From RHLJ01 sp048058975 (lineage in GTDB: Bacteria; Bacteroidota; Rhodothermia; Balneolales; Balneolaceae): a stretch of 64,000 nucleotides of DNA. Of this stretch, positions 1 through 9,639 are shown in pieces (position 1 is the first letter of the stretch; each line of letters opens with the position of its first letter). The position numbers and the translations under genes were made by a program. The notes under the pieces were generated by a model. It was not told the DNA's origin. It searched no databases and saw only the letters and a list, made by a program, of their open reading frames with translations. Location: contig JBLLNP010000014.1 of NCBI GenBank assembly GCA_048058975.1, forward strand, positions 1-64,000, in the 5' to 3' direction.

Positions 1-31
1 CGACACATATATTTTATGCGTCGCTTTTTTT
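1..31 (+). terminator. Rho-independent terminator of an upstream gene
   Basis: Arms 1-9 and 15-23 pair over nine positions with one mismatch around a 5-nt loop, and a run of seven T follows at 25-31. The T-run is on the plus strand, so it most likely ends a plus-strand gene lying before the window. It abuts the stop codon of the minus-strand MFS gene. Confidence 0.5.
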
Positions 32-1205
32 ATGTTCGGACTGGTTTTAATAATCGAGCATGGAAAGCAAGTAAAGCTACAGAAAGAGCACACGTTGTGA
101 TGAAAAGAAATCCCCCTAGGAGCTCAAATTCTTCTACAATTAACCCAACTACTGGCTGAGACACCATTCCACCAATGTAGCCAAAGGTTGCTACCGAGGT
201 TAACGCAATAGCACCTTCTCGTCCTGCTGCGCTGAATACCATTGGAAAATTTAACGCCACTCCTGCGCCGGCTACTGCAAAGCCAATCACCGCCACTACC
301 ATGTTGGGAGCAAAAATAGCCATTAACAATCCTCCTGTAGCAGAGAGGCATCCTGTAAATAATAAGTTACGTGCACCAAATCTGTTTTTTAATCGGTCGC
401 CAATAATTCTCATTCCGAGCAGGCTTCCGGCAAACACAGAATAGCCAACCGCCTCATACCCGTTAGCAACATTAAGGTGATCTGCAAAAAATAAACCGAT
501 CCAGTTGTTTATCGAGCTTTCAACCGTTGCAGCCATAAAACAGATGATTCCAATAGCAATAAGTCCTCCATGTGGCCATTGGAACTTAGGGCGTGGGGTA
601 TTTGGATGCGGCGCATCGTTTGGCAGGTTCGGGTAAATACTTCCGAGTATGAAGAGAATCAGCACTGTCATTATGGAATAATGCACCACTACAGAAATAT
701 CAAAACGAACCATGACCAATCCAATCAGGGCTCCGGTTAAGTTTCCTATCCCAAACCAGGAGTGTATTTTAGACATTCTGGAAGTGCCGGTTTCTGTTTC
801 AACTTTAGACCCCAGTGTATTTACTGAAATATTAAGTCCACTTGTACCAGCTCCAACGAACAGGAGCAGAATACCAAGGCTAATCCAGTTCGGCATAAGC
901 GAAATAGGAACCAAGGTAGCAGCAACAAATAATCCGCATACTAAAAGCGTTTTCTTTGCTCCAAATCGGTTAATACTGGTTGCAACCACGGGCATCATTA
1001 TCAATGTGCCACTACCTCTGAACAGTAATGCATAGCCAAGTGTAGCAGCGGTTAGAAGAGAAGCGTCTCTGATATCGGGAACACGCGATGCCCAACTGGA
1101 AAATGCAAGCCCCAGCAGAGAAAGTGCCATACATACAGCATATAATTCTTTGTTTGAGCTCCGCTGCTTTTCATTTTCCAGAGAAGTCGGAGTGGTAAGT
1201 GACAT
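30..1205 (-). CDS. MFS transporter
   Basis: This 391-residue protein has about twelve hydrophobic segments spread over its length and a hydrophilic N-terminus of some 20 residues. That matches a 12-TM major facilitator superfamily carrier of the inner membrane. The loop after the second helix has the RFGAK(K) pattern of the conserved MFS loop 2-3 motif, and a related KNRFGARN stretch appears near residue 270 at the start of the second half. The family moves small solutes or drugs by proton-coupled transport. The sequence gives no substrate. It stands alone and is divergent from the HAD phosphatase. Confidence 0.85.
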   Translation of the reverse strand: MSLTTPTSLENEKQRSSNKELYAVCMALSLLGLAFSSWASRVPDIRDASLLTAATLGYALLFRGSGTLIMMPVVATSINRFGAKKTLLVCGLFVAATLVPISLMPNWISLGILLLFVGAGTSGLNISVNTLGSKVETETGTSRMSKIHSWFGIGNLTGALIGLVMVRFDISVVVHYSIMTVLILFILGSIYPNLPNDAPHPNTPRPKFQWPHGGLIAIGIICFMAATVESSINNWIGLFFADHLNVANGYEAVGYSVFAGSLLGMRIIGDRLKNRFGARNLLFTGCLSATGGLLMAIFAPNMVVAVIGFAVAGAGVALNFPMVFSAAGREGAIALTSVATFGYIGGMVSQPVVGLIVEEFELLGGFLFITTCALSVALLAFHARLLKPVRT

Positions 1206-1315
1206 GAATCTGATTTGAAATTAAGAACAAAAAATACGGGTTAATCAAAGCAATACAACACTCTTTTCAACACAATTTAATACCTTGAAAAAATCAACTA
1301 TCGCAGCTTAAGACA

Positions 1316-1966
1316 TTGACTAAACTATTCATTTTTGATCTCGATGGAGTATTACTGGATTCCGAGACGCTTTATAGAAAAATAAATTTTGAGCTTTTTG
1401 AAGACCTTGGCGCAGAAATCACCAATGAGGAGTACAATTCCTTTATCGGAATCTCCGGGGAGAAGATGTGGGATTACATCAAAAGGAAAGGAAATTTGAA
1501 GCAGTCGATTTCAGAGTTGAGAGCATTGGAAAGAGAGCGAAAATTTGAAGGGCTTACACGAAATGAGTTAATATCTAATAAAGGACTTCTCGAATTACTG
1601 GACAAACTAAAATCCATGGATATTCACTGCGCAATAGCTTCCTCCGGGATGATGAAGAACATCAAAATCATTCTTTCTAAACTAAATGTTGAGACCTACT
1701 TCTCGTATATCGTAAGCGGGGAGATGCCAGAGAGAGGTAAGCCAGCTCCGGATATATTCCTGCTAGCAGCAGAATATTTCGGGGTAGATTCAAAAGAGTG
1801 CATCGTAATGGAGGATTCAAGACATGGAACTCTTGCTGCCAAGGCTGCTGAAATGAAATGCATTGGTTATATCAACCCTGGTTCAGGAAATCAGGATCTA
1901 TCTAAAGCGGATATAGTTGTTGAAAGCCTTACTGATCCACAGGTTTTTAAACTGATTTCAGCTTAA
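1316..1966 (+). CDS. HAD-superfamily hydrolase (phosphoglycolate phosphatase / beta-phosphoglucomutase-like)
   Basis: The 216-residue protein opens with the HAD motif I (FDLDGVLLDSE), whose first Asp is the phosphoryl-accepting nucleophile. It continues with a helical cap, a motif II Ser in IASSG near residue 109, a motif III Lys around GKPAPD, and the motif IV acidic pair in VMEDS near residue 165. This layout is typical of the subfamily of phosphosugar phosphatases and beta-phosphoglucomutases. The start codon is TTG at 1316; no in-frame ATG precedes motif I. The specific substrate cannot be read from sequence. Confidence 0.85.
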   Translation: MTKLFIFDLDGVLLDSETLYRKINFELFEDLGAEITNEEYNSFIGISGEKMWDYIKRKGNLKQSISELRALERERKFEGLTRNELISNKGLLELLDKLKSMDIHCAIASSGMMKNIKIILSKLNVETYFSYIVSGEMPERGKPAPDIFLLAAEYFGVDSKECIVMEDSRHGTLAAKAAEMKCIGYINPGSGNQDLSKADIVVESLTDPQVFKLISA

Positions 1967-2000
1967 CTTATATATTAAATTTTTAAGAGATAAAGACGAC

Positions 2001-3566
2001 ATGAAATTAAAAGCAGGAATAACAGCGCTAGTATTTTTTGTAATCAGCTCAGGGGTGTTTGCTCAGCAGAATCAGCTTATATCAATTCATAGGGATGTGT
2101 ATTCTTATATAAAAAAAATGCAGCAGAGAGGGAAAATGCTGTCTTTGAACCCCACATCTCAACCCTATACTCAACGTGAGGTTTCAGATGCATTAAAAGA
2201 ACTTGATGGTACTAACTTATCAGAGCTGGAAACTTTTTGGAAAGAACAGATTGAATCGGAAATCAAAGTTCAGGAAAAAAAAACAGAAAATGATAAGGGT
2301 ATCTATGCTTCCATTCGGATTGATGGAGATGTCAGATTGAAAAACTATCGCAGACCGGAAGCTTATCGGCCGTTAAATGATAAGCTTTTTTTTCCAACAA
2401 AAGCTCAGGGCGAGGCCTATTTTGAGCATGGAATTTTCGGGGGACAACTTGGATCTGCCCATATACCTTATTATAGCACAGATTTAGATGGTATTCGTCC
2501 ACAAGGCACTTTATCCATTCGAAATGAATTTTATTACTTTGGAATACAACATGGGTTGTTTAAGGTGTACGTTGGAAGATTTGCAAATAACTGGGGGTTA
2601 CACGGAGAGGGCTCTGCCATATTAAGCGATAACCCCGCCCCTTACGATCAATTTAACTTTAGCTTTGGCAATTCTAGGGCTTCGGTACAGAGTATTTTAG
2701 GAGAGTTGGATAATCTTGCTCCGAATGGGGAATTTAGAATGGGTAAGATTTATGATGGAACCCGAAGATTTATAACAACGCAACGGTTTAATTGGAGACC
2801 ATCATTAAACACTCAAGTTGTTTTATTTTTCTCAGCGATTTATGCCGGTGAAAATGCGAATACTTCATTAAAGTATCTAAATCCATTTAACATCTTATTT
2901 AGTGATCGTACAAACTACCCGGAAAATGAAGATACAAATATGTTATTTGGAGGTAGTCTTTGGGGAAACTTTGGAAGATTTAATCTTCATGGCCAGCTTA
3001 TTATAGACGACTTCCATTCTCGGGATAACAATGAAAGAATGACCGGGTCTTTGATTGGAGGAATGCGCTTAAATGAGCTTTTTAGAAATACTGATGTCGG
3101 TCTAAACGCTGAAATTATTTCGTATCAAAGTTATAATGTATCTACTACTACAGAGACCAGATATGTTTACGCTAAGCGAGGGCTAGCAACACAATTTAAT
3201 GATTATATCTACGTGACAACTTTTTCAGAAATCTATGCTCAAAAACTTGCAACGGGGTTAATTATAGAGCCGAGAATTAGTTTACTATTTCAGGGAGAGC
3301 AAACAATCAATCAACCCTTCTACGGAAATAATCCGGATGGGAGTTTACCGAATCTTGTACTTACCGGAACTGTTGAGACTACACTTCGAAACTCAATCCG
3401 GATATTTTATAATCCCTCACGTAAGTTTTGGATCGACTCAGAATTAGGTTACAATATCTACAACAATATGGAGAACGTAGAAGGAGCTACCGGAAATGAT
3501 CTGACGTTCCAAGTTGGTTTTGGATTTCCGATCTTTTTTGATGGTCGAATTAATAATCCTGACTAA
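2001..3566 (+). CDS. Outer-membrane beta-barrel protein, capsule-assembly Wzi-like
   Basis: The 521-residue protein has a signal peptide ending near residue 21 (VFAQ). A short helical region with several charged residues follows, then a long stretch of alternating aromatic and polar beta strands characteristic of an outer-membrane barrel, including a FGNSRASVQ-type segment and a final strand GFGFPIFF. The architecture resembles the Wzi / capsule assembly family common in Bacteroidota and Balneolota, which anchors surface polysaccharide. No capsule genes are adjacent, so the role is inferred. The gene overlaps the convergent GIY-YIG gene by four bases at the 3' ends. Confidence 0.55.
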   Translation: MKLKAGITALVFFVISSGVFAQQNQLISIHRDVYSYIKKMQQRGKMLSLNPTSQPYTQREVSDALKELDGTNLSELETFWKEQIESEIKVQEKKTENDKGIYASIRIDGDVRLKNYRRPEAYRPLNDKLFFPTKAQGEAYFEHGIFGGQLGSAHIPYYSTDLDGIRPQGTLSIRNEFYYFGIQHGLFKVYVGRFANNWGLHGEGSAILSDNPAPYDQFNFSFGNSRASVQSILGELDNLAPNGEFRMGKIYDGTRRFITTQRFNWRPSLNTQVVLFFSAIYAGENANTSLKYLNPFNILFSDRTNYPENEDTNMLFGGSLWGNFGRFNLHGQLIIDDFHSRDNNERMTGSLIGGMRLNELFRNTDVGLNAEIISYQSYNVSTTTETRYVYAKRGLATQFNDYIYVTTFSEIYAQKLATGLIIEPRISLLFQGEQTINQPFYGNNPDGSLPNLVLTGTVETTLRNSIRIFYNPSRKFWIDSELGYNIYNNMENVEGATGNDLTFQVGFGFPIFFDGRINNPD

Positions 3567-4402
3567 TTTCTTCGTTCAGCTAATAATACCTGTAAGTCAT
3601 CTAATTGATCCTGGGGAATTAGAGCAGAATCTAATTTCAGCTCTTTTTTAATAAGATGATTTCGTTCCGGTCCTAATGCGAAGAACATTTTCAGATGTTC
3701 CAACTCATTAAGAAAAAAGGTGAGTGTAAACTTATCCCGAAAAGAAGTGTTAAGAACTATCTGTTCCAGTTCATCGATGAGCAATGATGAACTTCCTTTC
3801 AATAACTGATCTACCTGAACACCTAACTGATCCCCTAAGCGAATGTTAAAACGCATAGGTGTAATTCGCTTCAACAACTGACTTGGCAGGAAGTGTGCAT
3901 GACGAATGCCGGAGTCTTTCAGATAAAGCAGTTTTAACAAAGCCCCCAATCCCTTTCGAACTTTAAGGTGTCCCTTGAAACAACCATAACATTTGGGGTA
4001 GTCCTGTAGCTGCCTCATAGAAAGCCGGAACTCTCTTTTATTCCCTCTCCTGGCCGTTGAGATATAGTAATAAGTTTCAGGTTTTTTGTTTGCAACGTTG
4101 AAAGGAGGCCTTAGTGAGCGAATAAGCAGATTTTCAAGCAAAATGGCATCTGTTTCAGTCTTACAGATTTCGTAACCAATCCGGTTTATATGATTAATCA
4201 TGCGTTGCGTTTTTCGGGATTTGGAATATCTGTAGGAAGTTACTCTTTGATGTAGGTCTTTTGCTTTCCCCACATACAGCACGTCATCATTTCTGTCATA
4301 CATCGTATAAACGCCTGGTTCATGAGGGGGCATTTCTTTAATGGCGGCATTGATGCGCTCTTTCTGGGTTTCTGCTATGGGTTGGAAGAGATCGAGGGTC
4401 AT
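3563..4402 (-). CDS. GIY-YIG nuclease (UvrC N-terminal / Cho-like)
   Basis: The 279-residue protein has an N-terminal GIY-YIG domain at about residues 26-105. GVYTMYD and LYVGKAKDLHQRV carry the two signature tyrosines and the catalytic Arg region, and the domain ends in the conserved ETDAILLENLLI segment with its metal-binding Glu. The C-terminal half has a Cys pair near residue 140 (KCYGC) and no UVR or RNase H-like domain. It is therefore not full-length UvrC, but resembles Cho or the UvrC-like part of DnaQ fusions. The family cuts DNA 3' of lesions in nucleotide excision repair. Confidence 0.8.
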   Translation of the reverse strand: MTLDLFQPIAETQKERINAAIKEMPPHEPGVYTMYDRNDDVLYVGKAKDLHQRVTSYRYSKSRKTQRMINHINRIGYEICKTETDAILLENLLIRSLRPPFNVANKKPETYYYISTARRGNKREFRLSMRQLQDYPKCYGCFKGHLKVRKGLGALLKLLYLKDSGIRHAHFLPSQLLKRITPMRFNIRLGDQLGVQVDQLLKGSSSLLIDELEQIVLNTSFRDKFTLTFFLNELEHLKMFFALGPERNHLIKKELKLDSALIPQDQLDDLQVLLAERRN

Positions 4403-4456
4403 TAAAAATTATTTAGCCTGTGGAAGAAAACGAAAAGTATTCTTCTAAGTAAGATT

Positions 4457-5839
4457 CTAAATTTTTATACCGATAATCATTAAGAGAGAAATCTGCTTGA
4501 AGTCCAGGCCAGGATTTAACCTAAACCGTTGAGAATTATTTCCTCTAAGTAGTTCTACTCTTAGTACAGAGAAAAAAAGATTAGTTTCATATCCAACCCC
4601 CAAAAAGGCCCCATTAAAAAAATCCGTATTAACGAAATTTAAATTCCGGGTTTCTTCAAATTGGTTCAATGGTTCACTATTTATAAAGCCCATTGATTCA
4701 ACATCGCTAGTTGAATACTGATTTATTATATGAGATGCGGTTCCTCTGTAGTTATATATTTTTGAGAAATTTAATCCAAAATCTAAGAATGGTGAAGGAT
4801 AACCCGGCATGATTCTACGCGCATACCATATTTGAAAAGCCAAGGCACTGAATTTAACTCTAGGGTTGACAATCGTTTCGCTCTCGCTTATACCTGGCAG
4901 GTCAGGAATTTGAAAAAAAAAGTTTAAAAGTCTTTTTTCGGAACTGTATTTATGCTGAGAATAATGTGTAGAAACTCCAACAGAGTTTTTACTTAGGTTT
5001 CCTGGAAACTTTATCTGAAGACTATATCCAAAACTAAGTCCATATGCAGGTTTAAAATCTATGCTTTGCTCAGTTGTGAAAAAATTAGGAATGTCATTAT
5101 TAGATTTAAAAAACTTAAACTCAGAATAAACCTGAGAAAACGTCCCTAATCCACCACCTACATGAAAGCGGTTTATTAATCTGATTTTACTAGCTTTCGA
5201 AACAAATAAAATATCATACGAGTTAATTTCATTACACTGTATTATATATTTTTTAAGATCGGAACTTGTATATGAAAGATAATTCAAGCCATCCACGGGA
5301 CAACCGAGATCCAATTCTTCAAGCTGACGTTGAAACTTATGTTCATTAGAGCTTTCAACAAAAAAAGAGGCGTCCTTTTCAACTACATATTTTTGGGAAA
5401 TAAGTCCAAGAATATCTGCATCATCATACTTTATATAGAAATTTACCCTTCCTTCTTTGTGCTGATACAATGAAATTTTTCCTGCCACAATGACCTTAAG
5501 AAAAACAGATGCAGTAATTGATAAAGGTGAGGTTAAATCTAAAGTTTGCATTTGTAAAGGAGCCTGATCAATATCTACAATCGCTGAAATATATTTATCA
5601 TTTTCAACTTCAAATGCAGCTAACTCGTCAGGCACATAAGTTACTACTGAGTTAGAGGAAGGGTATTTAAAGCGAATACTTTTGGGAGTATTGATCCACG
5701 CCTGATAATCAATTCTTACCTCTAGTACTTCGCCGGATTTAAGCGTAACAGATCCAGGTATAAAGTTAGATTGTGCAGCAGAATTGATGCTTATGCACCA
5801 AAAAAGAGAGAAAGAAAGGAGAAAAATCTTGTGACTCAT
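4457..5839 (-). CDS. Secreted protein with predicted C-terminal beta-barrel, unknown function
   Basis: The 460-residue protein has a signal peptide (hydrophobic residues 5-17, cut near SAAQ). Residues 25-210 look like a soluble beta-rich domain beginning FIPGSVTLKSGEVLEV, a pattern frequent in Bacteroidota outer-membrane proteins of unknown role. The remainder has amphipathic strands (GGGLGTFSQVY, GLSFGYSLQ, GAFLGVGYE) and ends in a hydrophobic strand, consistent with an outer-membrane barrel. I do not recognise a named family. Its start overlaps the stop of the upstream DUF2911 gene by four bases, so the two are probably co-transcribed. Confidence 0.6.
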   Translation of the reverse strand: MSHKIFLLSFSLFWCISINSAAQSNFIPGSVTLKSGEVLEVRIDYQAWINTPKSIRFKYPSSNSVVTYVPDELAAFEVENDKYISAIVDIDQAPLQMQTLDLTSPLSITASVFLKVIVAGKISLYQHKEGRVNFYIKYDDADILGLISQKYVVEKDASFFVESSNEHKFQRQLEELDLGCPVDGLNYLSYTSSDLKKYIIQCNEINSYDILFVSKASKIRLINRFHVGGGLGTFSQVYSEFKFFKSNNDIPNFFTTEQSIDFKPAYGLSFGYSLQIKFPGNLSKNSVGVSTHYSQHKYSSEKRLLNFFFQIPDLPGISESETIVNPRVKFSALAFQIWYARRIMPGYPSPFLDFGLNFSKIYNYRGTASHIINQYSTSDVESMGFINSEPLNQFEETRNLNFVNTDFFNGAFLGVGYETNLFFSVLRVELLRGNNSQRFRLNPGLDFKQISLLMIIGIKI

Positions 5840-7005
5840 GATGGATTTATTTTGAAATTAACCGAAAACACAGCCTGTCCCCAGATCAAATTAAGGTTTC
5901 CTCCGATATTGGTTTCCTCTACAGTAATAGTGAAAGCTTCGGTTATATCTTCTTTAGACAAAATAGTCATAGTAATCCGACCCAAATCTTTCGACTCATC
6001 GTAACTTCTTCCGTTCTGGCCGGTTTGTTTATTGATAATCAACGTTCCTCCGTCAGGTTCAGGGACGGTAAACAAAGTGTATTCTCCTGCTGGAACTTCA
6101 AGTCCTTCAATAACTAGATCTTTCGAAGTATAAAAATGAGTGGCCCGATTAGCGCCGGTTCTCCAGCGCTCGCCCCAGGGCACAATTGCTCCGAATAATT
6201 CCCGTCCTCTTTTTTTTGGTGATCCATAGCTAACTATAAACTCAGTGTCTCCGATATAAAAAGTGGCTTCTTCAGCACTGGAAAGCTCCCCGAAAGGATT
6301 CCCAGTCAAATCGTTTTGAGCAAAGTGTGCTCCAAGTTGGGCGATGTTTAGAGAGTTAGCAGGCTCCCGATATACTTTTAGCTTTCGGGTGGTTAGGCCT
6401 GCGTCTAGAAATTGCAGATTTCCGGTTTCTGAAACCCGTGCACCCATCACGCCACGGGATGGATGTCTTATAGTCATAGAATCAGGTCGAATGGTAGCCA
6501 CGATAAAGTCAGATATTCTGCTGCCTGATATAAGAGGTTGATATATAGTGTCGGAATTAAAAGATCGGGCGTTATTAAAAGCGATCTCAAAAGGCCAGTG
6601 TACCATATCTATGAAAGGGAGAACGCCGGGCTGATTTTCAATTGTGGAAGAACGGGTTTCACCCTGCCAAAGCCTTTCTATTCGAAGGCTGTCTCCTAAG
6701 TTTTCGATCTGAAGGGAAATCTGTCCCTCACTTTCAAACCCATCTTCCAGAGAGTGGGTGTAAGCAGCAAGGTTTTTGATTCCGTTTCCTCCATCCAGTG
6801 TTAAATAATAACTGGTAAGCGTAGTTGTGGGACTTCGTAGAATTACTTTTGCGCTAATCCCGTGCTCTGTCTTTTCGAAAACCTCAACCGCGAGAGTGTC
6901 ATTTCCAAGTTTAGTTATAAAAGCGGCTTTGTTTGAAGTATCAGTTTTGCTGCAACCGGTTAAAACCAGCAGAAAAAGAGTAATTAAGAAGAGAGTGTTT
7001 TTCAT
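5836..7005 (-). CDS. DUF2911-domain lipoprotein
   Basis: The 389-residue protein starts with a lipoprotein signal (LLVLTGC, lipid-modified Cys near residue 18). Its C-terminal part from about residue 240 has the DUF2911 pattern: YGSPKKRGRELFGA, GERWRTGANRAT and VPAGEYTLFTVP in order. DUF2911 proteins are secreted or membrane-anchored Bacteroidota/Balneolota proteins of unknown biochemical function. The N-terminal 220 residues are unassigned beta-rich sequence. It lies directly upstream of the barrel protein at 4457 and downstream of the response regulator, all on the minus strand. Confidence 0.75.
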   Translation of the reverse strand: MKNTLFLITLFLLVLTGCSKTDTSNKAAFITKLGNDTLAVEVFEKTEHGISAKVILRSPTTTLTSYYLTLDGGNGIKNLAAYTHSLEDGFESEGQISLQIENLGDSLRIERLWQGETRSSTIENQPGVLPFIDMVHWPFEIAFNNARSFNSDTIYQPLISGSRISDFIVATIRPDSMTIRHPSRGVMGARVSETGNLQFLDAGLTTRKLKVYREPANSLNIAQLGAHFAQNDLTGNPFGELSSAEEATFYIGDTEFIVSYGSPKKRGRELFGAIVPWGERWRTGANRATHFYTSKDLVIEGLEVPAGEYTLFTVPEPDGGTLIINKQTGQNGRSYDESKDLGRITMTILSKEDITEAFTITVEETNIGGNLNLIWGQAVFSVNFKINPS

Positions 7006-7019
7006 AATGCTTAATGAGG

Positions 7020-7418
7020 TTAACCAAGAAGTTCTTTAAGCCTTACAGCATCTACAGGTTTAGGAATAAACTTAGATACTTTTTTATCCCATTCAACCTG
7101 ATATAAGCTTTCCTTGCCACTTTCAATTCTCGAACTGATCACAAAAATATCGATTGCCTTATCCGCGGTATTTCTTAGGCTCTCAAACTCTTTAAGAAAG
7201 TCCCACCCGTTCATTTCGGGCATGTCGATATCGAGTAAAATAATGTCTGGCAAATCCTGATTTGATTGCTGTATTTGTTTCAACTGTTCAAGTGCTTCTT
7301 TGCCATTATTATAAGTGGTTACGGTATCACCAGGAAGATGATTCTTAATGATTTTTTTAATACCAAAGGTATAGACCTTATCGTCATCGATAATGCAGAT
7401 GCTTCTTTTTGTACTCAT
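7020..7418 (-). CDS. Single-domain response regulator (CheY-like)
   Basis: The 132-residue protein consists only of a receiver domain. It has the acidic pocket IDDDK near residue 10, the phospho-acceptor Asp in LLDIDMPEMNGWDF near residue 62, a conserved Ser/Thr region (FVISS), and the Lys in KPV near residue 122. There is no output domain, so it would act by protein contact. Its start overlaps the stop of the PAS histidine kinase by four bases, which makes that kinase the obvious phosphodonor. Confidence 0.9.
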   Translation of the reverse strand: MSTKRSICIIDDDKVYTFGIKKIIKNHLPGDTVTTYNNGKEALEQLKQIQQSNQDLPDIILLDIDMPEMNGWDFLKEFESLRNTADKAIDIFVISSRIESGKESLYQVEWDKKVSKFIPKPVDAVRLKELLG

Positions 7419-9634
7419 TTCAGTTTTATTTTAAATGTAGTTCCCAGACCGGGTTCACTTTCTACCCGAATAGCTCCACCCATTGATTCAATTTGATTTT
7501 TTGTAATGAAAAGGCCAATCCCTTTTGCGTTTTCGTTCCCATGAAAGGTTTTGTACATGCCAAATAGTTTTTGGCCGTGGCGCTCCATATCTATTCCTAA
7601 TCCATTATCGGTTACTTCAAGAAAGAAATGCCCCTCGTTCTCATAGGCTTTAATATCGATTTTGGGAGCAACTTCAGCTTTCCGATACTTGATGGCATTG
7701 GAAATCAGATTTAATAAAATACTTTCGAGGTAGGCCGGGTTATATCCAAAAACCAGATCATCTGGGATATCTTCATGAAACTTCACGTTATTAGAAAGGA
7801 TATCGCTAACCAGGATTTCCTTAATTTTCCCGAGATATTCTTTGAGATTTACTTCCTTAAACTGGTCTATTGTCATCTGCTGTTGATCTACAATTTCGTT
7901 CAGATCAGCGATAGACTCGTTGAGGTTTTCAGCAGCGGTATGTAGGTATCCCAAAATCTCGGTTCGTTCTTCCTCCGATTCTTCCGGGTCATATAAATTG
8001 AGCAACATAGAGATGTTCCCAGCATGGTTCCTCAGGTTATGAGATACAATATGAGCAAAATTAGTTAAGCGCTGATTTTGCTGTCCAATAATGTCTAGAG
8101 AATTGTCAAGATCACTTTCGCGTTGTTTGCGCTCAGTAATATCAGTTACAATAGTAAGAACTGCATTATCGGTATCGTCAATCTGTTTATAAGGAAGTTT
8201 AATGGTCTGATGCCAGAATTCGTCTCCATTTGCTTTAACTGTTTTTATTTCGGGAATAAAAAAAGCTTCTCCGGTTTCAATTACTTTGAAATCGGCACTT
8301 CGAAATAGTTTAACAAGATGCTTGGGTACTCCTAGCTCGTTGTCTGTTTTACCTAGAAATTCTTCCCGCTTCAATTCAAAAAAATCACAGGCTGCATCAT
8401 TTACAACGACATATCTCCCGGAACGATCTTTTATGAAAACCAAATTTGGAATTGCGTTTAGAATGCTTTGAAACTGAAGCCGGAGTTTATCACTTCGTTC
8501 AGAAGCTTCTTTCATTTCAGTTATATCGGTGAGATAGCCCGGTGAAAGCACAGAGCCATCTTCCTGAAATACAGGCTTTGCAAGACCCCGCACCCAACGG
8601 AGACCTTTTTCAGGATGATGAATACGGTATTCACAATTCCAGTCTTCTACAAACGTAACGGATTCCATAATAGAAGTAAGAACCCGTTTTACATCTTCTC
8701 TGTGTACCCGTTTAAGTAGCGGCTTTATACTATGTTTAATATCCGATGGCTCCAATCCAAATAGCCCTTTAATGCCTTCACTTGCAAATGGAAAACGAAT
8801 AGTATTGTCTTTTTCTACTTTATGAAGAAATAAAAACCCCGGAGCCAGCTCCGAAAGTTTCGAAAACAACTGGTTACTGTATTCCAGCTCAATTTCAAGA
8901 TTCTTTTGATCGGTTACATCTCTTGTAATACCAAACGTACCGATGAGCTCCCGGTTGTCATCATATAGAGGCATTTTTGTGGTGGAAGCCCAAAGAACTT
9001 TGTCAGAATCAGGAAAATCTTCTTTCTCAATCTTTTGAATAATAGGTTCTTCAGTAGCAAGTATTTTCTGTTCGTCTTCGAATGCTTGTCTTGCATGTTC
9101 TTCTCCAAAGAAATCCGCATCGGTTTTACCAACTGCTTCCTTAGGATCTTCGAGTCCGAACTTAGACGCGCATTCGGAATTGATGAGCACAAACCTGCTA
9201 TCCAGATCTTTAAAAAAGATACTTTCGTTCAGGTGTTCCATCAAGCGAGTAAAGAGTAAGCTATCCAGTTTAGAAAGTTGCTCTTTTGCGGTAAGCCGCA
9301 CTTTTTTTTTGGCAAGTCCGCTCATTTTCGCGGGCTTACCATCCTTTGACCATTGAATTACTTCACCAAACCAAAGTACGTTAAATGGTTCACCGGTATT
9401 TTTATCTATATGAGAAGTTTCACAACTGAAGGGTTCACTACCCCGGGCTTTTAGATGCCCGATTATGCTTTCACGAATAATGTCCCGGTCTTTCTCAGAA
9501 AGCTTATCGCGGATTATTTTCCAGGGGATAGGACAATTATTTTGCCTGATATCAAATAAGCTATATAGAAAAGCACCACCCTCAACGGTTTCAGCTGGAA
9601 TATCCCAAACCCAATATGCCTTTCTAGAGCTCAT
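7415..9634 (-). CDS. PAS-domain sensor histidine kinase
   Basis: The 739-residue protein has no transmembrane segment. It carries several PAS-type sensor units; the second (FFKDLDSRFVLIN, near residue 140) and the last (IFIKDRSGRYVVVN, near residue 395) are clearest, with a PAC-like ITDITERK near residue 500. A HisKA-like dimerisation helix follows with HIVSHNLRNHAG as the phospho-accepting His box, then an ATPase domain with N box (LISNAIKYRK), G1 (DNGLGID) and G2 (GIGLFITKN). It should autophosphorylate in response to a cytoplasmic cue and pass phosphate to the overlapping downstream receiver. The signal is unknown. Confidence 0.9.
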   Translation of the reverse strand: MSSRKAYWVWDIPAETVEGGAFLYSLFDIRQNNCPIPWKIIRDKLSEKDRDIIRESIIGHLKARGSEPFSCETSHIDKNTGEPFNVLWFGEVIQWSKDGKPAKMSGLAKKKVRLTAKEQLSKLDSLLFTRLMEHLNESIFFKDLDSRFVLINSECASKFGLEDPKEAVGKTDADFFGEEHARQAFEDEQKILATEEPIIQKIEKEDFPDSDKVLWASTTKMPLYDDNRELIGTFGITRDVTDQKNLEIELEYSNQLFSKLSELAPGFLFLHKVEKDNTIRFPFASEGIKGLFGLEPSDIKHSIKPLLKRVHREDVKRVLTSIMESVTFVEDWNCEYRIHHPEKGLRWVRGLAKPVFQEDGSVLSPGYLTDITEMKEASERSDKLRLQFQSILNAIPNLVFIKDRSGRYVVVNDAACDFFELKREEFLGKTDNELGVPKHLVKLFRSADFKVIETGEAFFIPEIKTVKANGDEFWHQTIKLPYKQIDDTDNAVLTIVTDITERKQRESDLDNSLDIIGQQNQRLTNFAHIVSHNLRNHAGNISMLLNLYDPEESEEERTEILGYLHTAAENLNESIADLNEIVDQQQMTIDQFKEVNLKEYLGKIKEILVSDILSNNVKFHEDIPDDLVFGYNPAYLESILLNLISNAIKYRKAEVAPKIDIKAYENEGHFFLEVTDNGLGIDMERHGQKLFGMYKTFHGNENAKGIGLFITKNQIESMGGAIRVESEPGLGTTFKIKLK

Positions 9635-9639
9635 CGTTT